A DNA stretch of 64,000 bases, taken from Rotaria socialis. Taxonomy: Eukaryota; Rotifera; Eurotatoria; Philodinida; Philodinidae. Below, in pieces: positions 51,528 to 64,000 of the stretch. The notes beneath the pieces are model-generated. The model worked only from the letters and a program-made list of their open reading frames with translations. It did no database searches and had not been told where the DNA came from. How positions within the stretch are numbered: the stretch's first letter is position 1; every line of letters starts with the position of its first letter. Where the stretch lies: NCBI GenBank assembly GCA_905331475.1, contig CAJNYU010001726.1, positions 436,637-500,636 of the forward strand. The letters run 5' to 3'. The translations under genes were made by a program, and so were the position numbers.

Positions 51528-54490
51528 TCATAATTTAACTGTATTAGCAAAATGAACGATACTGTTTGCAGTTTGTACAGGAGGATTATCATCAATTGGA
51601 TAAAAACGTAAATGTTGATAATGACTTGAACCATCACGACGTATTGAAACGGCAGGTTTATCACGAAAATATCGAAGTCTAAAGCAATATATATGTTCAT
51701 GTACAACAAAACAGTAGAAATTCGAGCAAACCTTTTTCCAACAAATCCTCCAGCTGATTGACTATGTCTTAGTTTATTAATTGTGTCATGGACATTATTG
51801 GCAATTGTTTCATCATCCAGAACGGCTTGTTTGTTTATAACTATGGTTGGTACCTAGATTATTTGAATATATATATACATTGAAATTATCGAAACACGAA
51901 AAGTATATTACGGGTGGTGATGCATCATCTTTTTCATCTTTTATCTGTTGATTGTGTGGTAAACTTTTTGGATCAGTTAATACATCTAATGGAACCGATG
52001 GATGTTGATATGTTGCTGGATCATATAAATTCCATGGAATAGTTTGTCCAAATGTTCCTTTTTTTTTAAGAAAAATAATTCAGAATACTATAAAAATGAA
52101 ATAAGATCATAATATATGTTACCTATGAAATGTCCTTGAAGATTCCAAAGACGTATTGTCCAATCGAGTGCTGTAGACATAATAATTTGAGCTAGAATGA
52201 AATAGAAGAATTTCGTTAATTTATGATTTTTCACAAGAATAAAAACTACTTACTTACTTTGATCTATATATTGTAGTCCGGTTACGCTATCAATGTGACC
52301 ACGCCAAGTTCGAACACCTAAAATATAGTTAAAGATGTATTTTAAAAGAATTTCTTTGAAACTTACAACGAGGTGGTTCGGTTTCTTGTTTAAGTGCATA
52401 ATTTTCTATTTCATAGATGAATAGAAAACCTAGCGAAAAGAAGTAGAATTGATATATACATAAATTAAATAGAAAAGGCGATGTCATACCCAATGAATCA
52501 GCAGCAAATAAAAGACAACATGCAGCATCTAGCTTAAGTTTTGTTACTGTTGTTATTCTTTCTTTATTCTAAAAAAAACGAATAGAATGTATTTATCCAA
52601 GCTTTGCTTCTGATCAATGTTTACCGGTCGAAATTTAGCCATTAATACACCATTTTTATAAATATTCCAAAAATGAATCTGACCATAAGGTCCACTGGCA
52701 ACTAAATTAGCTATGTCATGTCGACCAAATCTTCCATCAATAAATATCACACGACTGATAAGTTTGTCGTTTGCATTTTCTACAATGAAATAAATAAAAT
52801 ATTTCTTATAGATAATTGGTATATGTTTGCTTACCTTCCGAATGTTGATTTTCCGCACTAAGATCTTTTAGACAAGCAAATATTTTTTTGCTTGACATAT
52901 TCCAAATAATAATTTTTCCACCATAATCACCAGTTGCTATTAAATCACCTTGAGATTTATCAATACATAATATGTCTTCTTTATGGCCTTCATTTTGACT
53001 ATCACCCATAAATTGGTCCTCAGGATAACAAACCTGTTTGATACGTTCACGATCATCTTTAAAAACATTTACACGTTTATCCCATCCAACAGATAATATT
53101 GAACAATTATTATTAACAAGAATAAAAGCTACATCAGTTACTTCAAGTGAATCTTAAAAAGAAAAATTATTCAGTTAGAAAAAAAAGAAAATTTTCTTTT
53201 CTTAAATTTATACCATTTGGTTTTTTAAATATTTTTAATAATTGCCCATTATGCACATTCCATACACGACATGTACCATCTCGACTACCGGTTATTAATC
53301 TTCGTTCTGTTGTATCTAGAGTCATGGATGTAACAGCTTGACCATTATGTGCTCGAAATTCATGTACTTGTCGTCCAGTTAGAAAGTCCCATAAACGAAT
53401 GACTCCACTTTCTGTACAGGAAATAACTTGTTTGAATTCTTTGATAAAAAGTAAACCAAGTATAGGCTCATAATGCGAAACAACAACATCAGCATGCAAA
53501 TAAGGTCTTTATGAAATAATATTTAAATTTATTTTCAATTTAGAAAATAGAAAATTATTTATTTACCGTAATTTAAGATTTAAAAATGAAATTTGTTCAC
53601 TTGCAAATAATAAGCAACGTGTATGAGAATTATAGCATACAGCTTGCAAATCTCCGCGTATTTTATGAACTTTAGAACGCACACATGCCAATAATGTATG
53701 TTCGATAAGATCCCATACCTTCAAAGTAAAGGAGAGTGATTATTGTATACTATTTTTTATGATAAAGTTCATTGTTTATCTCTTGTGCACGCATTTGATC
53801 CTTTTCTTTTGTACGTTCACACACACACACACACACACACGTGTTTTATTAAAGTAATTCACTTCGCTCAACAGTTCTTATTTGTCTCATATAACAAATT
53901 GTTCTTATCAGTATATCTCGTTTTTTTTTCTTTTGCGTTATATTTATTAATACAGTTAGATCATATTTATCAAGGACACAAACGTACGTGAGAAAGCTAT
54001 TGTTTATATCAACGCAGTACAATCTTTATTTAATAGCAATTATTCATTAAGAATACATTTAATTAGAGAAGAGTAACTCTATTTACTATGTCTATCATCA
54101 AAATCAAAAGTAAATCATTGACAATAAGGTACAGTCAGTACGATGTTATCTTTGTTTTTTCTTCATCGTCTTCTTTTTTTCTTTCGAGGAACACTACGAC
54201 ACAAGTAAGTTTCGTTGTTCTGATTCGTCGACCATAAAAAGCTCATAGATACTATTTTGAATGAACGAAAATATTCATTCTATCAAATGTCAAATATAAA
54301 CTACACAGTGACTTGCTCTTTCTAATTATGAGTAGTAACACAAAAACATGATCTCAATAAGAGACCATACTTTTTTTTATAGTAGAGTTTGATTCTATTC
54401 GGACAATTATACTAATAGTTTGTCCTTGTGTAGGACAAATATAGTGTTCGTGCAAATAATGCTTACTATTTGCATCGTTTTTTTTCTTTT

Positions 54491-54521
<31 letters not shown>

Positions 54522-57500
54522 ATGGAACGAAACAAATCAATGGAATGTTGTATATTATTAAGACTTGATTATTTACATAAATATGCTTGATGAGCTAGAG
54601 AACAAAACAAAATTAGAAACACTATGTAAACTTGAATCATTGACTCCAATTCTATGCCGATCAATGACAAGACACATTCTTGAGATCATCGCAATTCATT
54701 TTCTTTTTCGTATTCTATTTTTTGTTTCTTTAACTTCCCTAGATTATGTAATGCCCTTAGTCGATCTCTTCTAGTTTAAAAAGAACAAAAAGAACACTAA
54801 TAATTTGCCTTTATTCATTCCAGCAGAATCGAAATTATAGTGTCGTCAATAGAATCTATCTAGTGAAATGAAAAAACTAATCAGTTATCTTCTGTGTTGA
54901 TTAAATAATTGTGGAATTGCTTCTTTTCTTGACAATGACAATACAAAAATAGTAACTAATGTTGATTAAACTCATTCTAGGTTTCTTGTTCTAATTTCAA
55001 TTACATTCGCCTATAAAAAATTCTTATCATATGATATGTTCTATTGAATTCAATCATATCTTTTTTTCAATAAGAATTGCAAAATATATTCTTTTTTCTT
55101 CTTCTTAGTGCTCCCTGTAATTGAATTATTGCAATAAAATTTCTCCCGTTGATCCTATCATCATTCCGGTCTGTGTTATCAAATGAGCATCGATCATGTA
55201 AAGTGAAAATCGATGGGTCTAATCCGTCTCTTATATCAAAATAAATCAGTTATTTTATTTTGTTTGTTTACTTATATTCTATTCTGGCTAACTATTGCCA
55301 CTTTTCAACAATCAACACATCGCAGTAAAAATCAAGTAAGGAAAACATTTTCGAAAAAAGTAAACAAACAAATAATTCCTTTTTATTTTCTTTACAAAGC
55401 AGCTGCGTCGATTAAAATATCGATCGAATTCAACTTTCTCAATTATACTTGACGATTTATTACCATTAAAAGTCAATTTACTTTTAATTGATCCATACGT
55501 CCTTCAGTATCTTTTTATCGGCCAATTCTCATTTGATAAATTAGAAAAAGAACTAATTACTTTTGGTATCATTGATGAATTCGTTGAAAACTTTCTTCAA
55601 ACTTTTCAAGGAAATAATTTCTCTATAAACATATCAAAAAATGATTTATCAAATCATAAAATATCAACTGATCATATATTTATTGAATATCAACAAAAAA
55701 TAATTCATTTAGCTGTTTTGCATGAATATAAATCGTTTTATCTTATTGAAGAAAATACTATTTCACTATCGACAAATATTCAACTATCGTATGGTGATAC
55801 ACTTCGTGCTGTTGAACGGTAAGAATTTCATAATATAAAAAGAAGTAAAGTAAACCAAATAATTGCTATTTTTTTGTTTCTTTCTCTATACAATAGTACT
55901 GAAATTGCTGTACATGAATATTCATTTTTCTATCCTCGAGATGTTTCACACTTTTTATGGCTATATGAAACATCAAAATTTCTTCATTGCAATCAAGTAT
56001 TAGCAAATAGAATGGAAAATGAATTTCATTTATATCAAAATGCAAGTCAATTAAATTTAACTGCTGTCCCTATGAGAAATATTGCTTATGCATTAAATAA
56101 ACTTAAAAAACACTATTGGCTTGCTGGTGGAACTTTACTTGGTAAAAAAAAATTCTGTTTCTTTTTTTTCTTTCTTCTGCAGAACTTCTCTACCCCTAAG
56201 AATATATGTTAATTGTAGGTTGGTATCGTCATTGTGGGTTAATTCCATTTACTCAAGATGCAGATTTTGGTCTCTTTGCTGAAGAATATGATGAAAATAT
56301 TCGAAATTATTTTCTTGGAAATCCTATTACGTATTTGTGGGGTGCATTAGGACTTGTAAGTAGTTTACTAACACAATTAGATCTTGTTTTTTGTTTTGCT
56401 CATTAAACTCATTTCAAAATAACAAACATAATTAGGTTAATGACTCTCTTGAATTTCGTCTTTATACTGGTCGATTTACACTTGATCTCTTTTGGGCTTA
56501 TCGTGAAGGTGATCATCGATGGTGTGGCTATCAAGTACAAAGAGCGAAATTTAGGTACGTTTATTTGTTATCATAAGAAACAGTTCAATAGAAACAAGTT
56601 CGAATGAAGAATTAAAACGAGATGATTATTATAGGGAAATTTTTATCAGATATAGTTTTGGTTCATTGCATGGACAATTAGAAATAGTGAATAGTCTCGA
56701 TGAATGCTAAAAAACACGACAAATCATCAGCTTTCTAGAATGTGAGAAAATCAATAGGACATTGATCATGAATTTACCACATTTTCACTTAGCATTCATC
56801 TGGCATATCTTTTGTGTGTGAACGCGTGCTCTCTCATGTCTTCATGCTCAATTACACCCTATTAGAATATTTCTCTGACAAGTAGATTGCTTGTCGCAAT
56901 GACTAGTCATCTCCGGTTTTCTTTTTCTATTCAAATAATCAATGAAATGTTAATCCTTAGTCGAGAAAAAGACTGATGGTAATGTAGTTTTTATGTAATC
57001 AACGGAAAATAGATCGTGTACTTGTAAACAGAGAAGTTCGTGTTTAACGATGATAACATTTAATTTAAAATGAGTCTCAATTGAATTTCCTCCAGTTATT
57101 TTCTTTGATTAACATTTCTATCATAGCAGTTTTTTTTCTCGATTATTGACGTACAATTAGATAGAACAGATTTCATTGCAACGCTTAATATATTAATCAG
57201 GAACAGCACAGGAAGTTCCGAGAACAAAACTAGATATGAGAAAAAAATATTCTTTAAGAATTGCGTTCTCTAATGTACAGTAAATGTAAATTGAATTTTT
57301 GATCTCTGCTTGATTGCATCACGTATTAGTAATTATAACTTCAATTTTGGTCTAAGTATTCGTCAGTTAACTTTTATTCATTTCTATGTCTAATGACTGG
57401 TAAAACGGTACAATCTCTGTTTATACATGAAAGAATAAAGGAAAAAACAAAAACTTGATTAAATCTTACTATATATCAAGAATTGAATGGAAGTGCAACA

Positions 57501-60500
57501 ATTTTAGGAATGAAAGAAATTTAACTCAAATATTCTGCAATTGTAAAATTTAATAAAAAATTATTATTAATGATCTTTCAGTTCTGATTAAGTTTTAATA
57601 ACAGAAAAATAATTTATTTTAATGTATGAGAAAATGTGTTTTAAATAAAACAAAAATCTCATCGATTCGTTGACTAAATAATCTGATTTACAATACGATC
57701 CAGCACTTCTATGAAATATTCAAATAAAATTCTGTCATCAAACTATAAATTCCAAACAAAATATCTAAAAAAATGATCAGCTCGCAAATCTTTGATACAC
57801 TAGATAACAAAATCTTTTTGATACTAAATGATAACTGACTATAGTAAAAACTGTTAAAGAAATATATTGAGAATACGGATGGGCGGTTTCAGTTTACTGA
57901 ACACTGATGTCACCGACGCACTGGAACACTGACGACTGATTACACTGCACTGGTGACATTGTCGCTGAAATTATACTGACACCGAGATCGCTGATGCACC
58001 GTCACTCACTGAAATATTGCTAGTCGGTGAGCAGTGATACACTGATATCGGTGTTTAGTAAAACACTGAGAACATGCAGACGTTCTGCTTTCGTTATTCA
58101 GTACGTCCGTATGTCAGTGTTTTACTAAACACCGATATCAGTGTATCACTGCTCACCGACTAGCAATATTTCAGTGAGTGACGGTGCATCAATGATCTCG
58201 GTCTCAGTATAATTTCAGCGTCAGTATCATCAGTGCAGTATAATCAGTCGTCAGTGCTTCAGTGCGTCGGTGGCCTCAGTGTCAGTATTTCAGTATGTGG
58301 ACTGAAACCGCCCATTCCTAATTGAGAATACAAAACAGTGTGATCGAAATTACAAAAGAATTACACTGATAACTTTTCTTTTCTAGACTTTTCTAAACGT
58401 TTAAAAGTATTGTTTATCAAAATTTTTCTACATATTCATATACTTTATACTTGTCTCTTTCTAGTAAAACATCAAATTGTATTAAAATGCCATATTAAAA
58501 ATATAATTAATCTAGAGATTTTATCCTATCCATTACCATCTATATATGTTTCCCAGTGTGAATTGTAACTAAGCGTCATGAGAACATAGAGAATAATTGA
58601 ATTCGAAAAAAAATACTGGTGCTTTTTTTAAATATTTGATATGTTCCGTAAATTACAACAAACTAAATTAAATATTGGGTTAGTAACAAAGATCTATTTT
58701 CTGTTTTAGACGTACTCTTCCATTACTAGAAACAGTTTGTTCATGTGATTTATTTGGCTCCCGTTTTTCAATTCCTTGTTCACCAATTGATTATCTCGAT
58801 GGTGAATATGGAATAGATAAATGGAAAGCTCCATTAGAAAAAAATTATAAATGGGTTAACATGAAATTTCATTCTCTCTGGGATGATATATCATGGATGT
58901 ATGCAACACGTTTATATACACGTCAGGGAAAACTTCGTCGAGATAAAGTTGCAATCGATTGGATATCAAAACATTTCAATTATTCTTTAACATCAATTCC
59001 ATCATTTCTGAATATATTACCAAATGAACCAGTAGTTCTTCCACCGCTTAAAGCAAAACTTGTTTATGGTTCATCAATAAAAAGAAAAAAAATATCAAAA
59101 AAAAGTTTCAAAACAAGTCACAGAAATCAAATCAAATAATATGATTGCTTTTTCTCTTAAATAATAGTGAATTATTATTCTTTTTTTTATATAATTATGA
59201 TAAAATCTAATTGTTGATCAAATAAAATGTTGCTTTTGTCAAAACAAATCGCAAACTAAACTTACCAGAACAGTTTTATCAGCTGATATAGAAAATAATC
59301 GATCATCTTCAACAGCTATTTTAACAAGAAAAACGGGTGCATTATGACCACGAAGTCTAGCAACAGGTCGAGCTGGTAAATATGGATTCCATAGACGTAC
59401 AACGCGATCCATCCCACCGGTTACAAGAACATTTTTTGCTGTGCATAAATCAAATGTTTTAACACCTTTGTGAATTTTAAAAACAGTTTGATCAGCATCA
59501 CAACGCATTTGTGCAGCACGAACTATCGGCTGGCGACGAGAAATTGAACGTGATGTTGTTGTTATAACGTCAGTTCGAGTGTCTTGACCAGCAGCTTTCT
59601 TTGAATGCGTATCTTGAGAGGACGAATGTGTTAAATAGGATGTTGTTGAATCACGTTTATTTCGATTATTTGTCATCGCTGGAAGAGTAGCTTCTTCATT
59701 GACGTCTATTTTGTTTTGTTGGAAAGAAAAACACAAATAAAGAGTAAAAGCAAACCCACGCTATTCAATGAGTAAGAACCTGTTGACATCGTGCCTCGTC
59801 TTTTACGTGATCCTACTTTAGGATCAGTTGGTCTTGTTTGAGAAGTTTTCAATTCAGCAAAACCATTTTCAGTTAACTGAATTTCTGAACTAGCACTTGC
59901 TCGCAGACAACCAATAACAACAGCAGAGTTTTGATCATTGGAACATGATATTACTTGATTGAGTCTTGCATCATAATAAATAAGTTCTAGAAGATAAAAC
60001 AAATAGAAATATCAATTTAATTATCGTTAGTTATATTTTTACCAATCCATTCTCGATGAACTTGCCAACGAACATAATCACATTTGTATGAATCAAGAAA
60101 ACGATCGAAATTAACTGTCGGAATTCCTTTACGACGTTCAAGAGTTGTTAATAAACGAAAAATTTCACGAGCAGCAAGAAATATCAAAATATTAACGCAA
60201 CCATCTGTATCGCCATAAACAAGAAGTAATTCATCAGGTGTAGTAATCCTGTTTAAATCGAGAGAGAGAGAGAGAGAGATAAAAATGATTATATTTTCAA
60301 AAAACACAATATTCATTCATCTACCCGTAATTAAGTTTAATTGGTACACTATCTAATGAACAAATTTGTGTACACGGTAAATCATTTGTTTGAACTTCAC
60401 GTGATGTACTAAAACAATAAGTTTGATCCCAAAATTGAATTTCACGATCTCTACAAATGTAAATCTAAGCCAATGCCAATAGAACAGTGTTAGAAATGTT

Positions 60501-61527
60501 CTTACCCAGTACTAACAGCAACTTTATTAAATTCTGGTATGATTTGACAATCGGTAATCCATTTTGGTTGCGAACGAGTTTGTTGATCTTTACGCTATTA
60601 TAGGAATTCAATTGATTTTATTAAATTAATAAAGTAAATAAGAGATATTCATACTTTCTCCAAACGTTCTCTTGCTGTTAATGTTTGATCAATGCCTGCA
60701 GTTGCCTAGAAACAATATATTAATTTCTTTTGTTTTTTTCATTTCTTTCAAAATCAATTTAATCTACTTACTGCTACAGATTTAGCTATTTTGAAGTCGC
60801 CATTTTGTGTCCATACTGATATTGTTCCATCCTTTTAACATAATAATAATCCAACAAAAGTATGATTTTTATTAATGATTAACTTACACTGCCTAATGCT
60901 AAATATTGATTATCAGGAGAAAGTACAATAGTTGAACAAGGATATCGATGTGGAGTTTTTAGAAGTCTAGCTGGTATTAAAAATGAGATTTCTTTAGCAT
61001 GATATTCAGAATCAGCTTTTTCATTAAAATTCAATTGAAGAAATGTACATAATTCATCCCATGTTATGATTTGTTCAGCATTATAATCAATTTTATAAAA
61101 TAAATTTTCTATTAGCTCATCAATCTTAAACAAACGTAAAATATTAAAGTAACAAAACAAATGCGTATTATATTGCACGTACGCCTCGCTGTGAACCTAT
61201 ACATCGTTTAAGAATTCGAGTAAATTCATCTAATGTCATCTGTCCTGATCCATCAATGTCAGAATCTTCTTTAGTTAAATTTTGAGCGAAAGCATATTTT
61301 AATGTTTGTAATGCATTAATATTAAATCTCTCTTCAATCTAAATGGAATGAAAAAAATATTTTCATCTTGAATTACTTGAAATTTACCGGCAAATTTCTA
61401 TTGTCTTCAATTTCTATTTCCTAAATAAGAATCAAGATTACATTAGAATAGAAAACGATATGCAAAGTTATTCATTACTTTTTCAATTTTCTGTGTTTCC
61501 GATTGTGTTCTTCGACCCTGGAATGGC

Positions 61528-61563
<36 letters not shown>

Positions 61564-62084
61564 TTGATGGATTTCAAAACAAAACTTTCTCTTACCCTTG
61601 GATCTTCTTGTTTTTTGGGTTTCAGCTAAAATAGAATATTTTCGTAAATTTTATTTTTCAATATTATCTTACTTCTCCTTTAAGACCAACTAATGCATAA
61701 CTTTTAGCTCGTTTCAAAAGAATAACTTCATATTGTTGAATATTAGTTGGGTTCGCGATGGTCAGTCGTCGTAAATTTTTAAACTAGATTTTGAAAAAAG
61801 AAAAGATTAAAATGAGAAACGAATAAAATTCACTTATTTTTATTTACCGATTGAAAATATGATTTTATTTCTAAATTTTGATCATAGTCTTCCGCATTTC
61901 GATTAATATTGGACATGCGTAATTGAGGTTTATTGCTTGATAACGATTTTCTCCATTCGTCGACAGTACCCGGTGCATGACCATCATCTAATAGACTTGA
62001 TTGATAACATGGATGGCTTAGAAGATTGCCATGGGCAGATGATGGACGTTGTATCCAGTTGTTGAATATGTTTTGTTCAGTCAT
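51528..62084 (-). CDS. WDR64: EF-hand and WD-repeat protein, WDR64/WDR49 group, 25 exons
   Basis: Exons: 62084..61848, 61783..61673, 61625..61596, 61517..61479, 61421..61389, 61338..61183, 61124..60888, 60831..60772, 60705..60655, 60594..60506, 60450..60325, 60248..60043, 59986..59780, 59705..59266, 53718..53567, 53506..53214, 53152..52835, 52779..52625, 52568..52490, 52429..52367, 52317..52258, 52191..52123, 52057..51912, 51853..51732, 51678..51528; all in phase, 1209 residues. Two EF-hand loops (177-188 DIDGSGQMTLDE, 215-226 DYNAEQIITWDE) precede about a dozen WD repeats. The block QTVFKIHKGVKTFDL...LVTGGMDRVVRLWNPYLPARPVA is characteristic of WDR49/WDR64. A ciliary or sperm role is likely from the family. 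The 5.5-kb intron 53719-59265 contains the fukutin-like gene. An AG acceptor-like site lies 3 nt before the ATG. Confidence 0.9.
53818..53840. repeat. (AC)n microsatellite
   Basis: Eleven AC units in the large intron of the WD-repeat gene. Confidence 0.85.
54490..54520. repeat. (TTTC)n microsatellite
   Basis: About seven TTTC units in a pyrimidine-rich part of the large intron of the WD-repeat gene. Confidence 0.85.
55213..59139 (+). CDS. FKTN: fukutin-like LicD-family transferase, nested in an intron
   Basis: Exons 55213..55335, 55400..55818, 55897..56141, 56219..56355, 56436..56554, 58710..59139 give about 490 residues (human fukutin 461); exon 2 could instead start at 55403. A short cytoplasmic end and one membrane anchor (VILFCLFTYILFWLTIATF) predict a type II Golgi protein. 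The LicD/fukutin core is clear: YWLAGGTLLGWYRHCGLIPF, then the DxD motif in TQDADFGLF, then LDLFWAYREGDHRW and SIPCSPIDYLDGEYG. Fukutin transfers ribitol-phosphate to alpha-dystroglycan glycans; the substrate here is unproven. The C-terminus extends with a Lys-rich tail. The gene runs antisense inside the 5.5-kb intron of the WD-repeat gene, ending 126 bp from its exon 59705..59266. AATAAA is at 59221-59226. Confidence 0.9.
56555..58709 (+). other. 2.2-kb intron of the fukutin-like gene
   Basis: This intron separates the LicD catalytic core from the C-terminal exon and is far longer than the gene's other introns (52-80 bp). It contains the hAT-like foldback element at 57874-58320, which explains about a fifth of its length. 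The remainder is AT-rich with no recognised feature. Confidence 0.6.
57874..58320. mobile_element. hAT-like foldback MITE with 8-bp target duplication
   Basis: The 447-bp element is almost entirely two inverted arms of roughly 200 bp each around a short central loop near 58070-58110. The ends read TACGGATGGGCGGTTTCAGT and the complement TAGGAATGGGCGGTTTCAGT. It is flanked by ATTGAGAA at 57866-57873 and again at 58321-58328, an exact 8-bp direct repeat. TIRs beginning TAGG-ATGGGC with 8-bp duplications are typical of the hAT superfamily. The arms are saturated with CACTGA/TCAGTG words. There is no open frame, so it is non-autonomous. GC content is visibly higher than the surrounding intron. 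Confidence 0.85.
60260..60279. repeat. (GA)n microsatellite in an intron
   Basis: Ten GA units lie directly upstream (in transcript sense, as CT) of the acceptor of WD-gene exon 60248..60043, so the repeat probably forms part of its polypyrimidine tract. Confidence 0.85.
61532..61560. repeat. (GA)n microsatellite in an intron
   Basis: About fourteen GA units (CT in transcript sense) lie 15 nt upstream of WD-gene exon 61517..61479. They supply a long pyrimidine tract for that acceptor. Confidence 0.85.
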
Positions 62085-64000
62085 TTTCTATAACAATACT
62101 AATAATATTAGATCAGTCAAGGTCAACATATAACAAGAGTTATTTGCAGCAAACAACACAGACAAATAAACAAAGAAAAAAACCTCTTCGAATGACATCG
62201 AGAGCAGAGTATAAAATTCCTATGATTGTGACTATGCATAGACGCGACGGCACAACATCCTTTAAAAATACACATAAACACACAAACACACATGATTGAA
62301 ATGCGTTGATAATGGTGATGAAAGTGATTCAAAAAAAAAGAGAACGGAATATTTTGTTGAAGAATGAATAAACAAACGGAAATCTTAGCTAGGACGAGAA
62401 CGAAGAAAAGAAAGACAAAAAAAATAAGCAAAACAAGATTTACTGTCATGCAAAAAAATTTAATGATTGTTTGATTAAGAAAAATATTTTCATCATAAAT
62501 CTTTTACACTTATAATTATCAAGAAAATTTTCAGCCTTACCGTTTTTAAAAAAATTGCATTTAGCAAGCATACTATTTACAAAGTACGCAAAAAAAAATT
62601 TTCAAACAATTAGAATCAGGATGGGTACAAACGGACAAAACCGCTTTCATTTCATTGCTCTAAGCGAATGTCAAAATCTATATCAAGCTTACTGACACCA
62701 ATATAAAACTACAATAAAACTTTTAAAATGCCTTATCTGACTTTTCCTCTATTATTTTTATAGTATGTCAACATTGATTTTTGCTATTTTTCTGGTACAT
62801 TGTTTGATATAACAACATACGCGGACGGATAGTTTTCTTTTTCTTTCAATATATATATATATATATTTAGTAAAAAATCATTCAATTGAATTCACATTAT
62901 TTTTTTTGTAACATGAGACATTTTTATATTATTCGACGCACTTCAAGAATTTTATAACTTAGGAAAAAGTCTTGATTAGCAATGCAGTCAGACTTGCAAG
63001 TAGTACACAATAGTAACGTAAGAAATATACTCATGAAGAAATTTCAAATCTATTAAAATTAGCTTTTTTTCCAAGGCTTGAGCCAATATTATAATGTACT
63101 ATTGTATTCAGAAAAAAATGATCCTGAATAGAGTTTTCTAGAGAAAACATTTTATTATAAGAAAAAAAATTATAACAGTTCATTGAATTGATTCCAACGT
63201 CGATGGAATACTTGAAGAAAGAAAAAGAGAAGATTTCATATCCTAAAAACAATAGTCAGCTCTCTTTGGAAGATTTTCTTGAGAGAAATGACCTACGATT
63301 TGATAAATTATACCCTAATCAGAATATTTTCAAGTCTGCTTCTTTTAAAATTACCCTTTTTTGCATACGGTTTTGCACTTAAATAATTACTTGTATGAAT
63401 ACCATGGACACAATTATATATCTATCATTTAATCAGGATTTATCTTTCATGTTCAGTAGTCCTATATTTAAGTAAAATGATATTATCCAGGATATATTTT
63501 GTAGAATTCAAATTTCAGTTTTCACTATGTCCGCTTTTGTTGAAACTGTCACAATTAATAGATTTTTATAGCTAATGCAGAAATCTACACGTTCATTATT
63601 TTCGTGCAAGTACTCAAGAAGCTTTAGAATAATGTTGTCCGACGAAAGATGTGTTGTTTTTTAAATGTAGCTTTTAGCATTGTAAGTATTTTTCGAACAC
63701 CTTGATGTCTTCTTTTTCTAGCAAGTTCTTTAAACGACAATAAAGTTATTTTCTATTGACAATGAATTATTTCAGAGAGAAAAAATAGGTGTTGTTTTAT
63801 TTGCTTTTTCTCCAAAGGAGAAGCTATACCAGCATGCCTCTTTGAACGGTACACTTTTGCATTAAACTTATGTTTATGTATTTAAAAAAATATAGATTAG
63901 TATCAAATCGAACTCAGTCAACTTCACGTGTTATTTTTAACTTTACAATTGTGTCTCACTCAACATTGGAATGTTTTCACAAGCAACTTATCTTACCATT
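62085..64000. other. upstream region of the WD-repeat gene, no gene recognised
   Basis: About 1.9 kb of AT-rich DNA to the right edge, with an (AT)n run at 62849-62866. It presumably holds the WD-gene promoter. A 64-codon frame at 63188-63382 has no family resemblance or splice signals and is not called. Confidence 0.4.

Larger units (their letters stand above)
53719..55212. other. intron sequence of the WD-repeat gene upstream of the nested gene
   Basis: Non-coding DNA between WD exon 53718..53567 and the start of the nested fukutin-like gene, which must contain that gene's promoter. It holds an (AC)n run at 53818-53840 and a (TTTC)n run at 54490-54520. No coding segment is recognised. Confidence 0.5.

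Noticed and set aside
63188..63382. 64-codon plus-strand open frame near the right edge
   Set aside because: Hydrophilic start but no recognised family, no good start context and no splice-linked continuation before the window ends.

Overview
The window is nuclear DNA from a small-genome, AT-rich animal. The genes are animal ones (beta-catenin, classical cadherin repeats, TRAPP subunit, cyclophilins, fukutin, ciliary/centriolar coiled-coil and WD proteins). Introns are short (mostly 45-70 bp, GT-AG), genes are close together on both strands, and many start codons lie just downstream of a splice-acceptor-like AG, as expected if messages receive a trans-spliced leader. Together with an eglin-type (potato inhibitor I) protease inhibitor this suggests a rotifer, probably a bdelloid; that assignment is inference. 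Almost no gene is a single ORF, so the models below were joined exon by exon by hand, checking reading phase at each junction.

Layout. 1-2435: 3' end of an unrecognised gene (+), tail-to-tail with a Tincar-like membrane protein (-), only 28 bp apart. 4210-4615: a two-exon secreted peptide precursor candidate (+). 5187-12518: a 22-exon CEP135/TSGA10-family centriole protein (-), with a TIR element in one intron. 12519-17102: gene-poor. 17103-20963: cathepsin D-like aspartic protease (-) and ribosomal protein eL39 (-). 22621-25341: eglin-type inhibitor (-), diverging from a bublin-like coiled-coil protein (+) and TRAPPC3 (+), which are close enough to be an operon-like pair. 25342-29645: gene-poor, rich in microsatellites. 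29646-33241: a compact single-pass cadherin (+). 36154-46213: a beta-catenin followed by a mitochondrial-type cyclophilin, then a second diverged beta-catenin followed by a cytosolic cyclophilin, all on +. 46214-51527: gene-poor. 51528-62084: a 25-exon EF-hand/WD-repeat protein of the WDR64/WDR49 group (-), whose 5.5-kb intron contains a complete fukutin-like gene (+); an intron of that nested gene in turn holds a hAT-like foldback element. 62085-64000: nothing coding recognised.

The most interesting unit is the repeated catenin-cyclophilin arrangement. The two catenins share three intron positions but have divided their functional parts. The first keeps the alpha-catenin-binding segment and the C-terminal AWFDTDL tail but shows no N-terminal phosphodegron. 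The second lacks both of those ends but carries a DSGFNS-type degron with serines spaced by four. This looks like a split into an adhesion-type and a signalling-type beta-catenin beside duplicated cyclophilins. Other points worth attention are the gene-in-intron-with-element nesting, three inverted-repeat elements, a GC-AG intron in TRAPPC3, and the candidate secreted peptide.
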